A stretch of DNA of 64,000 bases from Apteryx mantelli (Eukaryota; Chordata; Aves; Apterygiformes; Apterygidae). The DNA lies in the NCBI RefSeq assembly GCF_036417845.1, contig NC_089979.1, positions 46,322,775 to 46,386,774 on the forward strand, given 5' to 3'. This document shows, in pieces, positions 23,973 to 38,879 of the stretch. A program made the translations under genes and the position numbers. The notes below the pieces were generated by a model that made no database searches, was not told where the DNA came from, and saw only the letters and a list, made by a program, of their open reading frames with translations. Positions within the stretch are counted from its first letter, which is position 1. Every line of letters starts with the position of its first letter.

Positions 23973-25916
23973 CCTCAGGCTTTTTCTATCTTTCCAGTGA
24001 TTAACTTAGAATCACTACAATGCTCTTCTAATCCAAGGTTGCGTATGATGCATTTATTATACACAGATCTGTCAGAGATATCCTAGCTGGAATTTTCTGG
24101 TAGCAATACTAGCTCTACTGGTAGTAAACTGCTAGTTTTGCTTCACCTTGGCTTTAGTTGTCTGCTCACTAGTGACTGAGTGGCTCACCTGATTGGAGGA
24201 CTAGGCTACAAACCATAGGCATGAGCAAATCTGTAACATGATGCACCTCTTCCTTCTCTTACATCCTAGGCAGTGGATTTGCCCAGCCACAATTTGACTC
24301 TGATACTGTATTTTATAAACTTCTCATAGACTGGCTCTGTTCATTACAGTGCTTTCCAGGAACTATTTTATATAGAGAAAAATGGCTAGCAGGCGCTGAT
24401 TCTAGCCAAGGGATGATGCTTGCTGGTGAGTATTGCAGTGGTTTGTGGTGAGGGGTGCGGGGGCAGGAGCATCCAGTAATTTGTGCATGCACAGTTGTGA
24501 TCCATTTCATTAACTGTGCTTGGTCTAGTATCAGTCTTTATGAAGCAAACAGACAAAGTTTTTCAGTGCAGCTTGCTAAGTCAAAGAGCACTGACTGCGC
24601 TGTCCTCTGCAGCCCAAACCCAGGCAACACTTCAGAGCTAATGATGCAGAATCCATGTGCCACCTGCAGATCTGCTCTCTGGAGCAGCAGAATCCGGGAG
24701 CAGCTAGAAAGAAGCAGCCGCTCAGGATCTGTATAAACTGACCTGTTCAGTTCCTGGGAACCACCTCTGGGATATGTTGTGGGAGCTGGCCTGCTATCAG
24801 CACTGATAAGTGTTTTACTGCTGCGTGTGTTGTTAGCCCAGGGAGATGCTTCTCTCCCAGTTCTGCATTGTCCCCACTCTTCTCTTTGGGGCTGAGAAAT
24901 CCTGTAGATGTGCTAAATGGCACATTTTTTATCCTGTCAGCCTTCAGGTGATGGTTTTCAAAACTTCTTTTTCTTGAAGCAGTGTTTGGTTTGGGGACCA
25001 CTATGCAGGCCAGGGCTAGTGGAAGGGCCTGGTGTACGTGTGGTGGATTACATAGCCAGGCAGAGGCCATGATGCTGTTGTGTAGCCATTTACAGAGCTA
25101 TCTTTGAGGGCAAAGGAACCAATAACAGGAGCGCTCCCCATTGCCTCACTCTTTGGGAACATCAGACCTAGAACACAATCAGAGGAAACTTCACCTGTTT
25201 CTCCTGAGGATGCCTGTTGCAGTGAGACCATATGGTGTTTGACATTCTGCCAGGAAAGTGGAATAATAAAAGGTCAGCAAGCTGTTACAGCCTTAAAGCC
25301 CAAGTGTGCATCAAGTGAGCTAGACAGGCCTTTTGTGGGGCACATGAAAGTACAATGGGACAAAGTACTGTCCACTGATAGCTGCCAGATGTAGACAGCC
25401 AGACATGACTGCCCCAGAAAAGCAGGTCTCCAGCTACTGCAGTGGAGAAAGTCTCCTCTAGCCCTGAAATCAGTGATTGTCAGTCACCTCAGTAGCAACA
25501 ACAGCTGTGACTGCTGTGCACTCAGCAGAACCAGACTGAAATCTAGGTAGCGAACAGAACCTATCTTAAAGGTGTTCAAAATTAAAGAAATCTTTTCAAT
25601 TCCAGATTTGCAGAAATAAAACAAGCCCTTAGCATTGAATCTAAGTACTGAAGCTTTTAAATACAACCTGAAACTTGTCATGAGTGTTTCATGCTCTTAC
25701 AATGTTGTCAGGGCTAGAGACAACTTTTGAGGGCTGTTGAGCCCACATTTTTCAGTTTATTTACACTGTGGCTTGTTTTGTACATGGCCTACAAAACTAT
25801 GCTTCATGAAAGAAAAGCCTGGCAACACAAGGAGATATTGTTGTAAACAACCAGAGCGAGCACTTAAGCCTCTGTACAATGGACATGCTAGAACTCAAAA
25901 TAGCACCACAGAGGAC

Positions 25917-25943
25917 AAAAAAAAAAAAAAAAAAAAAAAAAAA
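25917..25943. repeat. 27-base A homopolymer
   Basis: Uninterrupted run of 27 A residues on the plus strand, the longest homopolymer in the window. CR1 elements do not end in poly(A), so this could be an expanded A tract or the tail of a retroposed transcript inserted in plus orientation. No AATAAA lies in the 10-30 bases before it. Confidence 0.9.
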
Positions 25944-28900
25944 GCTTAACAACCAATAAGAACATTGTTTGCTTTAAGAAACACTGAGCATTGTTTTCAG
26001 TTTCTGGATTAAGCCCATCTCCAAAAACCAAAAACTTTGTTACTGCCTAAACCAAACTCAAGTATGGAGGCATAGTCAATAATTATTTCACCCATGAATG
26101 TACCACCAAAAAGCTAGGGGTGGAAGTGCAAGAAGTGAGATAACACAGTCATTCAAAACTAAGAACCCCATCCTCTCCCTGTCCTTTTTCTCTCCATTTG
26201 TCCAGGTATAGGAATAGCAGCTTTAATGAGCAGCAATAGAAACTCAGAAAAGCCAGTCCCAAACTGAGAGCTTTTGGCAGCAGCTCCCCTCCCCACTTTC
26301 TTTGAGAACCTTAACACATGCCAAAGCTTTCCTCTTAACACTTGCCAGGGCTATTGAATACTGAAGTCAGTGTTTTGAACTTAAAACCTTCCAGAACTCT
26401 GAGGCATCTGAATGCTGGGTGCTTGCTGCCCTGCATATTTGCCAGAATCGAAACATGACTGAAATTTTAATCATTGATTCAGCTTTGGAATCTTAAAAAT
26501 GAAAATTAATCCTGTCCATGTTCTGTCTTTCCCTTACTTCTACCTCTCCTCTCAGCTCTTTCATCCCATCAGGCACAAAGAACAGAGTCTCTTGTGCCCC
26601 GTAACACCCACCTCTTCCCATTTGGAACAGAAGACCCAACAGTCTCCCCGGATGGTCATGCTGGTCCAAAGTTGTCCCTGGGAGACACGCTTTTATGTCT
26701 TCTCAGTGGAATGGTCGTACATCCCTTGCAGCACAAATATTGCTCATAATAAAATGGGCAGGACCAGAAGTTGATCAGTAGGGACTATTAGTAGGCACAG
26801 AGCTTTATGCACATACTGTATTTTGTATGGACTGGACTAAATACACTAAATGCAGCTGTCCAAGTTCATGGACCTTGGGAATAGCCCCTCTTCTCATCCT
26901 TTTGCTATGGAAACTGTTCATCAGGTATAGAAATGGGTTATGGATTTATTGGCATCATAATGGCAAGCTTTTTATTTCTGGCCCCAACATGGAATGCAGC
27001 TGATGAATTAAAAATCTAAGGTACCTTTCCAGGGCATGAAAGAGAGCTATATGGGGCCCCAAAACCTACATGACAAGGAGGATGCCACCCTCAGGAGTAC
27101 ACTGAGAAGGACATCTGAACTCCTGCACCCTGTGGAGACCAGGGATGGATTCAGAGCCTGTCATGCTAAGTTTAGAACAAGCTGGAAAAGATAGTACAGA
27201 AGTCACTTTTTCAATATCATGATGAAAGGTGACCATGCAACTGCAATTATTGGTTAGGCTGTCAGTTTCAAATCCACAAACTGTGGATCTAGTACACATG
27301 GTCCTGCTTCATTCAACAGGAGAGGTGAAGAATACCCTCATGCCATGTCACACAGTGGTTAAAGAGCTTTGCTGGAGGCAGGGAGGTGACTTTGAAGCCT
27401 CTTTCCTTCGGAATGGAAGACATTCTCTTGGCAAGCATTTAATCAGAAAACTTTCCTACTTCTCTGATTGTGCTTCCAGATGGGAGTGACTGTCACCATT
27501 TTTACACTGAACTGAAGGATAGCAGGTTGCATTAGGTGTGCTAAGAGCACGTCTACTGGATCAGTGCCCTTGGTACGTGATCCGTCTAGTTTCTGGATCC
27601 TAGTGGCCCCTAACTACTTAAACCAGGCACCTAATTACTTGGATTATATTAGTTCTAGGATGGGTGCACAAGCGTTTAGGGGACTTGCAGGTCACGCAGG
27701 GGAACATCTAGTGAATTCACATTTTTTTAGAGCTAAACAAGCAGCTGCTAAACAGCAACAGATCTGGATTTTTAGTACGTAATTTATTCTTTGGGCCTAG
27801 CCCTCAAGCCTAACATGACAGAAATCTACCAGACTGGATCTCTCAAGCCAAGAACAGTCCCTCACAGCAGAAACTGCAGGGATAAGAGTCCTGCTCAGTG
27901 AATGTGTACTTAACAACAACAAAAAAAAATCAAAGCAGCTGTAAGGAAATCCTGTCTGAAGAAAATTCCTGTAGCTAGTTCATCTGCATCAAACTGTCCT
28001 CCTCTCTGCCACAAAGAATCAGTAGATCAGGATCAAGTAGATCAGCATCACCCTTTGTGATGTGATAGCATTCTTACTCTTTTTCTCTGTTGAAAATTTA
28101 CTTTATGGAGGAACAGGTGAATTAACTTCATCATGAATTAACTACACTTCAGATGGCACAATTTGACTTGCCTGGCTTTCAATTCAGCCCATTTCTTCCT
28201 ACAGTATGAAAATTGCACACACATCACCAGAGACAAGTCCTTCAATATGCAGCCTCTGTGGTTAGTTCTGAGACCCTAGAAGGAGATCTGGATTTCACTG
28301 AAATCTGTGAAGGATGTCCTGGCCTGACCAGCCCAGTTCTTAAGCCCCATCTCAGATGAGTTCTAGCCCACCTCTAGATCAATTCTGAATATAATCTAAA
28401 GTGTTATCTAGAGCTTCACCTTTCTCAATATCCTCTAATGAAGATGTCATGTGCTTTAAAGCATTGGGTATATGCAAATTTGCCAAGGGGGCAAGGGTGC
28501 ACAGAGACATTCTAACTGATAGGACATGTGCTCCCCATCTGGATGCATTCATGGTTGCTTAGTCTCTGAATGAGTTTATACATGCACTCTTCCAGAAGAG
28601 TATGTGCTAAGCATTTCTTCAGGCTAATTTTTCTCACACTGCAAACAGTATTTGGCATCATCTCACCCAACACACAGGTTTCTTTCCAGACACAACTGTC
28701 AGAACAAACTGGAAAGGTTTGTGTCTGTGAAACACAAGTACCAGAAAGTACCTACCTATCTTAGGTTGGCCCCTGAAGGGGAAGGACAAACCCTTAATAT
28801 TGTCCTCAGGGGCAACCTCAGGCAATTTGTTCTCAGATGTTGCCTGTTATGAAGCTCCTTTTCAACACATATTGTATGGAGGACCCAGACACTTAATTCT

Positions 28901-31900
28901 TCTTTGGTGTTAGGCACCTAGGGCTATAATAGCCTCACAAATATTGTCCATACATATTTAAAGCATTTGCTCTTGGAAGCAAATGGAAACTTGCTGGCCT
29001 CAGGTCCAAAAAGTGAGAATTTCTATTTTGAGGCTTTTTAGGTTAACCTAAAATTATTAATTTTATTAAGAACTTGCTTCTACAGCTCCCTCAGGCAGCA
29101 GAATAGTTGCACTGTTTTTAATTCTGCCCATGTACAGGGCCAGTGGGTGCAGGAGAAGCCCCAGGCCATCTCCCCTTTACTCATGGTGGTATTGCCTTTA
29201 ACTCAAACATTTCCAGAGGTAGAATTCTCTGCTTCCAAATGCTGATTCTTCTGTGAATCACATTTACATCTACTGACCACAAACAACCAGAACTCTTTGT
29301 GTCTGGCAGGCTCTTCACTTGTTTTCATGCTCTGTCTTGAGTTTTCTGACAGTTTTCACTACAGACCATTGCTCAGACTATTCAAAGTGGGAAAGTGCAT
29401 AAGAAAAGTTTTCAAGAGGAAAGCTAAATGAAATGAAGCCTGCAATTCTCCATCCTCCCTCCTTCCTTGACACAAACGCACATGTGTGATTAACCAAATA
29501 ATAAAGCAAAACCACCTAATTATCTCTTTTATGTGTGGTAACTATCTAGTTTGTGGCCAAACCACAGTGCTGGTGCAGAGACACACTGACTACCTCCGCA
29601 CAGGCTTGCTTGGCTCCAGGAGGGCTTATGAGCTCAGGCTCAGCGCTCATCCTGCAGGACCAGGGCTGGAGCTGCACTGAGGCAGCTCCAAGAATGTTGC
29701 ACTGTGTGAGCATACAGTAAGTTCTGGTAACACGGGCTGCAAAAGCTAGGAAGCTCTCTAGACACCAAATGCATTGGAGAGCACTCTAGATGAACCCCAA
29801 AGGACCTACCTGGGATTTGAAAGCCATGACAAAAGTCAATCTTACTGTCTAGAGTATCCAAAGCTTCCTATTACAATGAATAACAGAGAATGGACTTTAT
29901 TCTCCACTCTTCTCCTCCTGCTCTTCTCAGCTGTTCGATGACTATTTTAGTTGCAAATACTAAGGACACGGTCTTGTTATCTGTCTATTTAACACTCCTT
30001 ATACAGTCACCAACAGACATGTCACAGACATTACCATCTTTCAAACATGTACCAAACATTTGAATTGAGTGTTACCTAGGCTGCAGAATCCAGAAGGAAA
30101 GAAATCACAGATTAATAGCTACCTCCACAAACTTAATAAAGCTCCTTGCTATTTTTATGCTTAAAAATCACAGAGATAATGTCTTTGTGAAAAAAATTAT
30201 CAAGCAATTAATTAAAGACAGGATCATTGAAAATAGATCACAATACTGCTTTTGCACAAGAACTCCCTTACTTGGTGAATGAAGTGGGCAAATGCATTAA
30301 GGAAAGAATTGAGGAACAAGTGGAATATGTGATGAATATGTGAACAAGTGGAAATCTAGCATTTCCTCATGGTTTGAGTGCTTGAATTTGTGACTTAAGT
30401 TTTCATGTAGGCCTTTTCTTCATATCAGTTCCTAGGTATTTTTAAAGACAAAACTTAGAAACTACTGATAACTGTCTTTTTCTCCAGCCTTTTATAGCTA
30501 CAGCACTCAAACCCAGAAACAGCACAATGTCAGCTTCTGCTACTGGGTTGCAAGACTCATTACATTTAGCAGTAGCTGTTTGCAGCCGTCAGAGCTACAT
30601 CCAGACTTTGGTTTGCCCAGATACTTTTTCTCACCTATTTTTTTTTTTTGTACTTTACTGCTGAGAATAGACTGCAGGTGAGAGAGGAAAAAGATCTCTG
30701 AATGCTAGTTTTAAATGCTGGCCTTAGGGTACGTGCTGGAGAGAGTCTTGGTTCTCCCTTTCACAGCCTCAAGCTGCTGTTTGCTGAGGCACAAGCCCAA
30801 CCTTAGAAAGTTCAGGTTCAAATTTTTTTTTCAGGCTGCCATCATTTCCCAGATAAATTAAAGTAGAAAAACAGTGACTTTTAGGGTAGTTTGGCTTTTG
30901 TAACTCACCCAAGTCCTTACAGAATTTCACAGACAAATAGAAAGTACAACACTAGCCTTAGGGTTTTGTCCTTCCCAAATTTCAAAGATTAACTACAGAA
31001 ATGTGGCACATGTATGTGCTTCTCAAAATAGGTCATAAAAACTTGTACATAATAGAAATTGTCAAGCAGCCTAAATTGCTACCAAATCTTCCTTTTCTTC
31101 ATCTTGTAGCAAACTCTAATCCTTAATAATAATGATTCTTATTATCCTACTAATCTATAATCTATAATAATAATTATGCTAACTGATGATGATTTACATT
31201 CCATTTCAGTAGCATCTGTAAACATATAGACCTTGACTACTTTGGTTGATAAGCTCCTTCCTAGGGACTATTTTCGAAGTACCGATAGTAAGACTATATT
31301 ACCTATAGTCTAATGTGCTTTCTAGCATTACAGCACATAGATGATTCCTGATTTGTGGTAAGAAGGAGCTGTGAATCAATCCTGTGGAATTATAATTCTG
31401 TCTGGATGAACAGTTCTCTCTTCTCACCTATTGCTCCTTCCACAAAGGCTGCACTTAAATTCCAGTTGTGTGAGTTATATTAAGGGTTAACCTTATTTGT
31501 GTAATAACCAACTGAGAAGAAGTAGTGATAAAGTATCTTGGCAGCTAGAGTGCTAGGAAGAAGAGCCATTCACGAGAGATCGTGTCACTGCAAATCTGTC
31601 AGATATATTTTATACAAAGTAATATTAAAGCCACTCTTGAGCTCCAGCACTTTCTAGTTCAATCTAACGTTATATTGCATGGACACAGGGTGAACTGAAA
31701 GTCTTTGAGTGAATAAGTACCCAATAAAAAAGTAAATTGATAGTCATGCTTCACAGGGAGTAACTATTTTAAACGCCAGGTGTCACTGCAGTATACTCCT
31801 GAATGCATACCAAGTTCTTGTTCGGTTAAAACTTTACTTATGAGCGATGTCAAAGACCATGGAGAACAAAGATGCTCATGACTTTCCATTCTCAAATGCT

Positions 31901-32002
31901 TGCCTATAGCTACATGGCTGGCCAGAATATTGGCAAATGGTTCAATATTTTAACCAGCCACATAGTTCTGCATGCTTGCTCTCAAACCTGAAGTTAGCCA
32001 TT

Positions 32003-32090
32003 GTAGTATTACTACTTTATGGTTGATATAGTATTACTATAGTATACAGTTACTATACAGTATACTGTAGCATTACTACTTTATGGCTGT
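32003..32090. repeat. Local partial duplication with palindromic spacer
   Basis: TAGTATTACTACTTTATGG recurs as TAGCATTACTACTTTATGG about 60 bases later. Between them lie AGTATAC and related AT palindromic pieces such as CAGTATACTG. Confidence 0.8.
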
Positions 32091-33271
32091 TTGGAAATAA
32101 GAGTGGAAAAAAAAGAATAATGTATGCATGTTTCAGAAGAACAGCCTGTACTGGCTATTATTCAACAAGTTGCTTCATAAAAATGTATATCAAATTATAC
32201 ATTTTGTAGCTTTTTGGGCTATGAACAAATGTTCAGTAAAGAGCAATCTGAATACTGATACTGAATGATTTTTCACATGCAGTTTTCATTAGTTTTACAG
32301 GAGTCTCATATTTGATCTATAACCTTATATCCTTGAGATTAAAATATACCAGTCCAGGTCAAAGATAGAGGCATTAGCTTGACACTAAACAGATACTATT
32401 TGTAGGTGCCAATCTAATTTTTCAGCCTCCAAGCACAGCCTAACTCATCTGTGGCTGCACTGTGACTTTTCCAGGTACTTATTCATCAGTAACTAGTTGC
32501 TATTAAATGGGTGCTCTTCTCTCATTTGTAGTTAATGAGGGGTAAGGTGGAACTCACGAAGGATACAAGTCCCGGGAGGCTATGCCCTATTTCAGCCTCA
32601 TGCTCCAGTGTGCAAAGAAGCCTGTCTCCAGTGACATGCTCAAAAGATGCCATTTCCTTATGTTAGACTTACATGCAGAATCCAGATTTCTGTTTTACAT
32701 ATTCAGCTGTGGTCCTAGTTCAGCTGTCCCTAAAACACTTTGGGAAGTACTAAAGGTATTTTTACACAAATTGGAGTCTCCTCATTGACAGAGGAGTTCA
32801 GCAAATGGCTTTGGAATGCTACCTGCAGCTCATCTTTAGCAAAGAAAAAGGAATCAAATGCCATAGCAGTTTTAGAAAATAATCCATAAAGCCTGTAACT
32901 GCAGCTCTTTAAAAATGCTGAAAGCTGCATAACCTTTAAAGGCCCAAGCCCAATACTTTTACCTACTTAAAGAGCATAGTGCCACTATATTCATGGGAGT
33001 TCTTGCATTATCTAGAGACAACTTAAAATTTCACAGTTGTGTGCATGCTTGAATCCTGACAAGATTGTGGCTTTGGGGAGTAAGGTGCTATGTAACACAA
33101 ATAAGACTTAATAGTTCATTTCAGATAATGAAATCAGCGCAAAATGCCTGGAACAAACAAAATTCTATCAAATAGCAGTGACTACAAAGACTACATAAAA
33201 CATTTGTTAAGAAAAACAAAAAAATAGAGACAGACTTTCAAAAAAAAAAAGACAAAGCTTAATTATTGTGT

Positions 33272-33277
33272 TTTATT
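33272..33277 (-). terminator. PAG1: Candidate distal PAG1 poly(A) signal
   Basis: TTTATT on the plus strand reads AATAAA on the minus strand. About 20-35 bases downstream on that strand comes a T-rich tract (the complement of the A run ending at 33250), as expected of a cleavage site. Use of this signal would give a 3' UTR of about 9.4 kb. Human PAG1 also has a multi-kilobase 3' UTR, from memory. Proximal alternatives are at 38895-38900, 38542-38547 and 36395-36400. Confidence 0.3.
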
Positions 33278-36200
33278 CTATCTGGCTACTGAATTTATAT
33301 AAAGATTTCAATTCACTGAATTTTCCCAGGATTTTTAAATTAGACTCATTTCATTGCAATATAACATGTTTACCATTTGACATCATTTACATGGATTTCC
33401 AATAAATTCAAAAGTTATATGCAAATATATTAACCAGAGAAAATGGCAGAGCCTATTTTAAAAGCTTTCAGAGAATACACTACAGAATCTTAAGATTTTT
33501 TTTCTGCATATAAACAAGTAAATATTAGGATACTACTGTACATAAATAAAACCTGTATTTCATATTGTTGACCTACGTTCTTACTTTCAGATAACTTGCC
33601 TCATATGTTTAACATTTTCTTTCTTTTTGTTTTTGCCCTGACATATTTACAAAAAACTTGTCTACATTTACAATAAATAACCATAATTACCTACTGTGCT
33701 TTCAGCAGCCAAAAGCTGAATTGGCTAGAAACATCAGATGAAGATTCTTAGAATAATGGTATGACTAAATTACATCAACTCGAATATACTACTACAAAAC
33801 ACTGAAAAGAATTTCATGGCATTTATCAATTTACAAAATGCAACTTAGTGTTGGATCTGAACTACTCTAGCAGGAGTATAAGCTCTGCAATTACAGTCAA
33901 GCTACAGTTTATGGAACACACATTTTGGAAAACTACACTATTTCACTGTCTCCAGGGTTGTTAATGAAACTACATTGATTTCAAAAAGGTAGCAAGCCAA
34001 ATAACCAATCATGTAGCAAACAAGCCTCAGCTAGTGCTGCTGTGGAGGTCTGCATGCACTGACTCTGGATTTATATATTACACTCGTTTCTTTGAACTGC
34101 TCTCACCACCTACAGATCTGAACTATACAGTGTATTTAACTTGTTCTTTGTGTCTGCTCTGAGACTAGATGGAGACAGTTCAAGCCCTCTCTTTCCAGAT
34201 CATATTGGTTAGAGGATGGTTTGAAGTTCTGCTTCAGTGACCAGAGAATCAAACAGTTGTCCAGAAAACATGTCTTGTTATTAGAACATTATGTAAGAGA
34301 ACATTGCTAGAAAAGTATTCTACTAATAAATATTTTTCCATTATGAAACAATGGTTAAAATAAAAGCAAGTGCCTGTAATTACAAATATTTATCCAATAT
34401 GTTTTAAGTATGCAATGTTCCATATATAAAGCAATTTTGTGCTGAAGCTCCTATAGCACCCAATTTAAAGTGAATTCTACTCAGGCATAATTTTTATAAT
34501 AGCTATTAAAGATAATTTTCCATATACCAGACTCTGTAGTTTTTGTTGTGCCAATGGAAGTCATATCAATTCACCAACATAAAAAAATTTATGACAGTGA
34601 AAATACAAATAAAAATACCTAGCACCAAACCAAATTTCTCTTAAACTCTTAGGGTCCAATCTGCACCCTTGGCTCATGCAAGTAATCCTATTTAAATAAA
34701 ATAATCCGGTTCTGATTTTCACTATAATCCATCAGTCCAGATCTGCACATGGAAACCTGTGGCTACATGGTACTTACAGTGGTGTGCCTACATTTGTCTG
34801 TCTTAGATTTATCATAGAACAAAACCATGTATTTAGAAGTTATTTTCATTTATGTTGATATGGAGGCTTGATAAAAGACCAGCAAGCCCTGTATCACAGT
34901 GGGACAAAGAAGACTTGGCTCCACCTCTTTACGTTTAGGGAATTCTGAAAAGAAATAAGAAATTCCATCCATCTCTTACAAGACTGTGGGAAATTTCTCC
35001 TTTAATCTCTTCTGCTGTAAAAATCTTTATAAACAGATAGTCTGTGGTATGGGTGAAGTGCAAATGAAACTTAGCTATTGTTCCTTCTACCTCTCTCTTC
35101 CTAGTTGCTGCAGTAGTCTATATCTGTCCTGCCCTGAGAGTAAATGCTCTTTTCTGGGTTTGCAGGGTGGCTCTTAACACGCTTTTATCTAGAAAGACCA
35201 GCCAGCTTGAGGAGAAGCAGCTCACATCCCCCCCTTCTTAAATTAAAGGGGTGAGGGCTGTGAGGCAAAGGGCCATGCCTGAGCTGTCCTTGACACCATG
35301 TAGAGACAGGCCCCGCTGGAAAGCACGGAGGTGGTACATGCGGAAACTCAGGAGCCTCTACACTGAGCCAGATGCCCATTCAAAGTCTGAAATAGCTGAG
35401 CAGCACTGTCTGCTGGGAGGATAATCCGAGGAGACAGCTTATGAGACCATGCTGAAATAGCTCAAAGACAAACTCTAGTATCCACACTCATTTGAGAAAG
35501 GAAATTCTTGTGCTCTTAGGTGTTTTTTTACTAATACATTTAAACATTGTGTCAGTTTACCTTTTACAGTACATCTTTTTTCATGTCAGCTGAGTGCTTG
35601 CAAGCTACAGAGCTTCTTCCTTGAAAGAAGGTAAGACCTCAATGAAGTCTGCAATATGGGGTCCCTGAGGATGTGATTTCCCTTAAGAGCATAAGTCCAG
35701 ACTTCCAAATCCCACAGGCGCTTTAAAAAGATCCCATTCAAAATTGTGAAGGTGATGCATTTCTATGCCCTCTGGACAGTTTCCATAGCTCATCAAGGAC
35801 AAAAGAGTCACTGAGAAGGTGACAGCTGAATATGTAAGGGCGAAACAGTTCCACGAATGAGAGGATAGTCCAATTCCATCCCACGCTGAAAGTCAAAAAT
35901 ATGAGAGTCTCTTCACAGACATTAGAAATGTCAAAACATCAGTATTTTTTTCCTTTAAAGTAATAAGGTCAGTAAGGTTTTAAAATCCCTTCCCCAATAC
36001 TACAAGAGTAAAATTCCAAGAGTTGGTACCATTGTCTGTACTGAAAGGGAGGCATTCTGAAATTTAAAATGAAGCATTTTAAAATCAAGTCATATTGCTA
36101 TACTTTGCAAATCATCTAAGCAAGTTGTTATATTAATGTAAACTGTAAGAAAAAGCATACCTGTCCTTTAAACAGAACAAAGAATCTGATTTTACATTTT

Positions 36201-38879
36201 CTATAACAAACACATACTGGTGAAAATTAGAGGATTTGTGGAGACAGAAAACTTGTCAGACTGCTCATATTAGAATAAATGAACATCACAAATGAAAGCC
36301 ACTATTTAGAAATGTGTATGGCAAGAGGGTACCACATACAATAGACAAGTTGCTGTGCAGTAACAGGGAGCATCTTTACTTTTACAGTAACATCTTTATT
36401 TTTACACATTTTGATATCCTGTTTGTAGTAACTACCCTTCTGGCCAATTTTAAGCTAAAGATCTCCAGAAACAAAACTTCACAGCTTGACAAAACAGAAT
36501 GATAAGATTTATGTTGTTGATAGATTGGGCACAGGCCAACTGGTATGTAATACAAAGATACTCCATGTATTTGCTATGCAAACTGGGGTGTCTGCACTAG
36601 TGCTATATGAGTGGATCAGCCCAAGTAGAGCATTAAGTTGTTCTAGTGATTCTGCTTACAAGACCTAAGCTGGATCATTTAGTGTTAGCTTAGATATATA
36701 TATACATTGTGTAGACACTCCCTTGCTGACCTATGGCTTACATGTAAAGTAAGTTTTTATCAATTAATCAGTGGGAACCTTGTACCAGAAATAAGCTTTC
36801 ATCTTTCTGTTGTCCATCAGAAAAGAACACTGTCTAGTGTACGTGGTACCCTGATGCACTACTGGAAAATTATCACATAGGCAATTAATTTGTTGAATAT
36901 TTTTTGTTGAAGATACATGAATGCTGAGCGTGGGATCTTTCATACTCGCCCAACCAAAGGGTCTTCTCTCCTTAAAGAAAGGGAACCCTGTGGTTTTACC
37001 CTTGTGATGCTCCATCCATAGCATTTATCGTCAGCCTAACCCTCAACAATGCTAATATCTGGCTAGCTGGCAAGGGATATCAAAATAGGTTTTTTGGGCA
37101 ATATCTTCAGCCATGACCATCCCCCAAAAGATGCTACAAATCAATTTCAGCACCAGAATATGAAATCATTATGCTTATCATATTAATAGCAATTATGCTT
37201 CCTGCTCTCAGGAACAGATTTGCCCCTGAAAGTCTTCAGCACACCACAAGAGCATCTGTGATACTGAATCTCTTGAAGTCTCCTTTTTTGCAATAGACTA
37301 CACGCACTAAGTTACTTGTGAGGCACATACCAGCCTTATTCAGGCATGTTCCAACCTAAATACATGACACTCATCTGAAGTAATGGTAATTTGCCTAAGA
37401 ACAAAAATCTCGCTTTGGAATTTGGCCCAAACTAACATGTTTGTCGCAGAAACAGATTTCCTACAGTCATATTGCAAACAAATGTATACACACAACAGAA
37501 AACAGGAGAAAATCCTGGAGCTTGGATCTATGATGTTTCCAATCCCACACGGCACAGATCCCAGTCATGTGTCTAACTGCTTTCCAGCGATGGCACTTGG
37601 CCCAAGTAGCTGCTTTTAAACACCTATTGCCCAATATAGGCTTGTTATGCATGACAACAACATTTTGATTCTACATGGGATGAAGAAGAAACAGGAAAGC
37701 ACTGTCAGCCTTCTGCAGCCAGAGTAACACAGTTAACACTAAGTTCTGTGAAGTCAAAAATACTAGAGTGAATGCTATATGTCAAAACTTTACATGTCAG
37801 CTTTCAGAAAGCACATTGAAACCGTTTATCCAGCATCTTATAAAAGCACCATTGAAAGGTTTAACAGAGAGCACCGTGTATACAGTTTTGATCATGACAG
37901 CCAACAGGAGCTGTTCAGGGAGCCATGGAGAAGTATACAGGCTGGAAAAATCCCGGGAAGATGGAGCCTCTGAAGGCACAACACACTAGGGCTTACAGCA
38001 GGCAGCTGATCCTCAGCCAGCTGCTATTGTGGGATGTTCCAGCTTTGGGTGACTAATGAATCTGAATCCCAGCACTGCTTTTGCAGTTGCTCCCATCCCA
38101 TGAATCCTGCTACATATAAGCAAGTCTGTAATTGATATAAATACAAAGACTGAGCAACTAATTGTTCACAGTTGACATGGACACAGAACATCACCTCCCT
38201 GAATGCTCACTGTTGGAAAAACTTAGGGTTTTTTTGAAAGAAGACTGATAATTCTTATTGCAAAGGTTAGTTGTCATAGCTACATTACTGGGCTTTTACA
38301 GGAAGTCTGTGAGAAACTATTGCTGTAGTAGGACTAATTGAGGTCCAGTACATTTGATGTGTCTCCATAAAGCTGGTTCCCACTTAGACAAGTAAATGTA
38401 AGGGCCCTCTCTTTCTACTTTTGTGATAAACAAACACTTCTAAAAGATTATGGAAGTACTAAATACTTGGTAAAAAAGGCACTATAACTGATCTAACCAT
38501 GGTAAAAAGGTACATGCCCATGCTAAGATATCCTTAAAGAATTTATTTTTTTTCCAACTGAGAAAACAATTCTAAGCTTGCCATGGTAGAAGGGGACGAC
38601 TGGTTTAGGTATTGGGTTTAGGTTAGAACTCCTATAGGAGACATAGATTCGCTGAAAAAAACCCTCTTAGAACTGCATTTCTGATTTCTACCAGTTCTCA
38701 GAAGGAAAAGAGAAAAGACCTTTCCACTAGTGTAGTTATACATACATTACAGCTTTACTTGACTTTACTGTGGTGATTTGAAGTGAGATCTTATTACATA
38801 GTTTTACCAACAAATGGAAGTAAAAAAATTAGACTGCTAAGTAGCCCCAGAAAAGGTCATCAGGTAAGAAATATTTCAT

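Larger units (their letters stand above)
14870..33250. other. Intergenic between unassigned CpG island and PAG1 3' region
   Basis: About 18 kb of AT-rich DNA without a recognisable gene on either strand; all open frames are shorter than about 110 codons and show no domain. Contents noted separately: CR1 fragment (15190-15260), TGT repeat (18161-18185), TA-rich repeat (20842-20882), hairpin (23951-23972), 27-base A run (25917-25943), and a local partial duplication (32003-32090). Confidence 0.7.
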
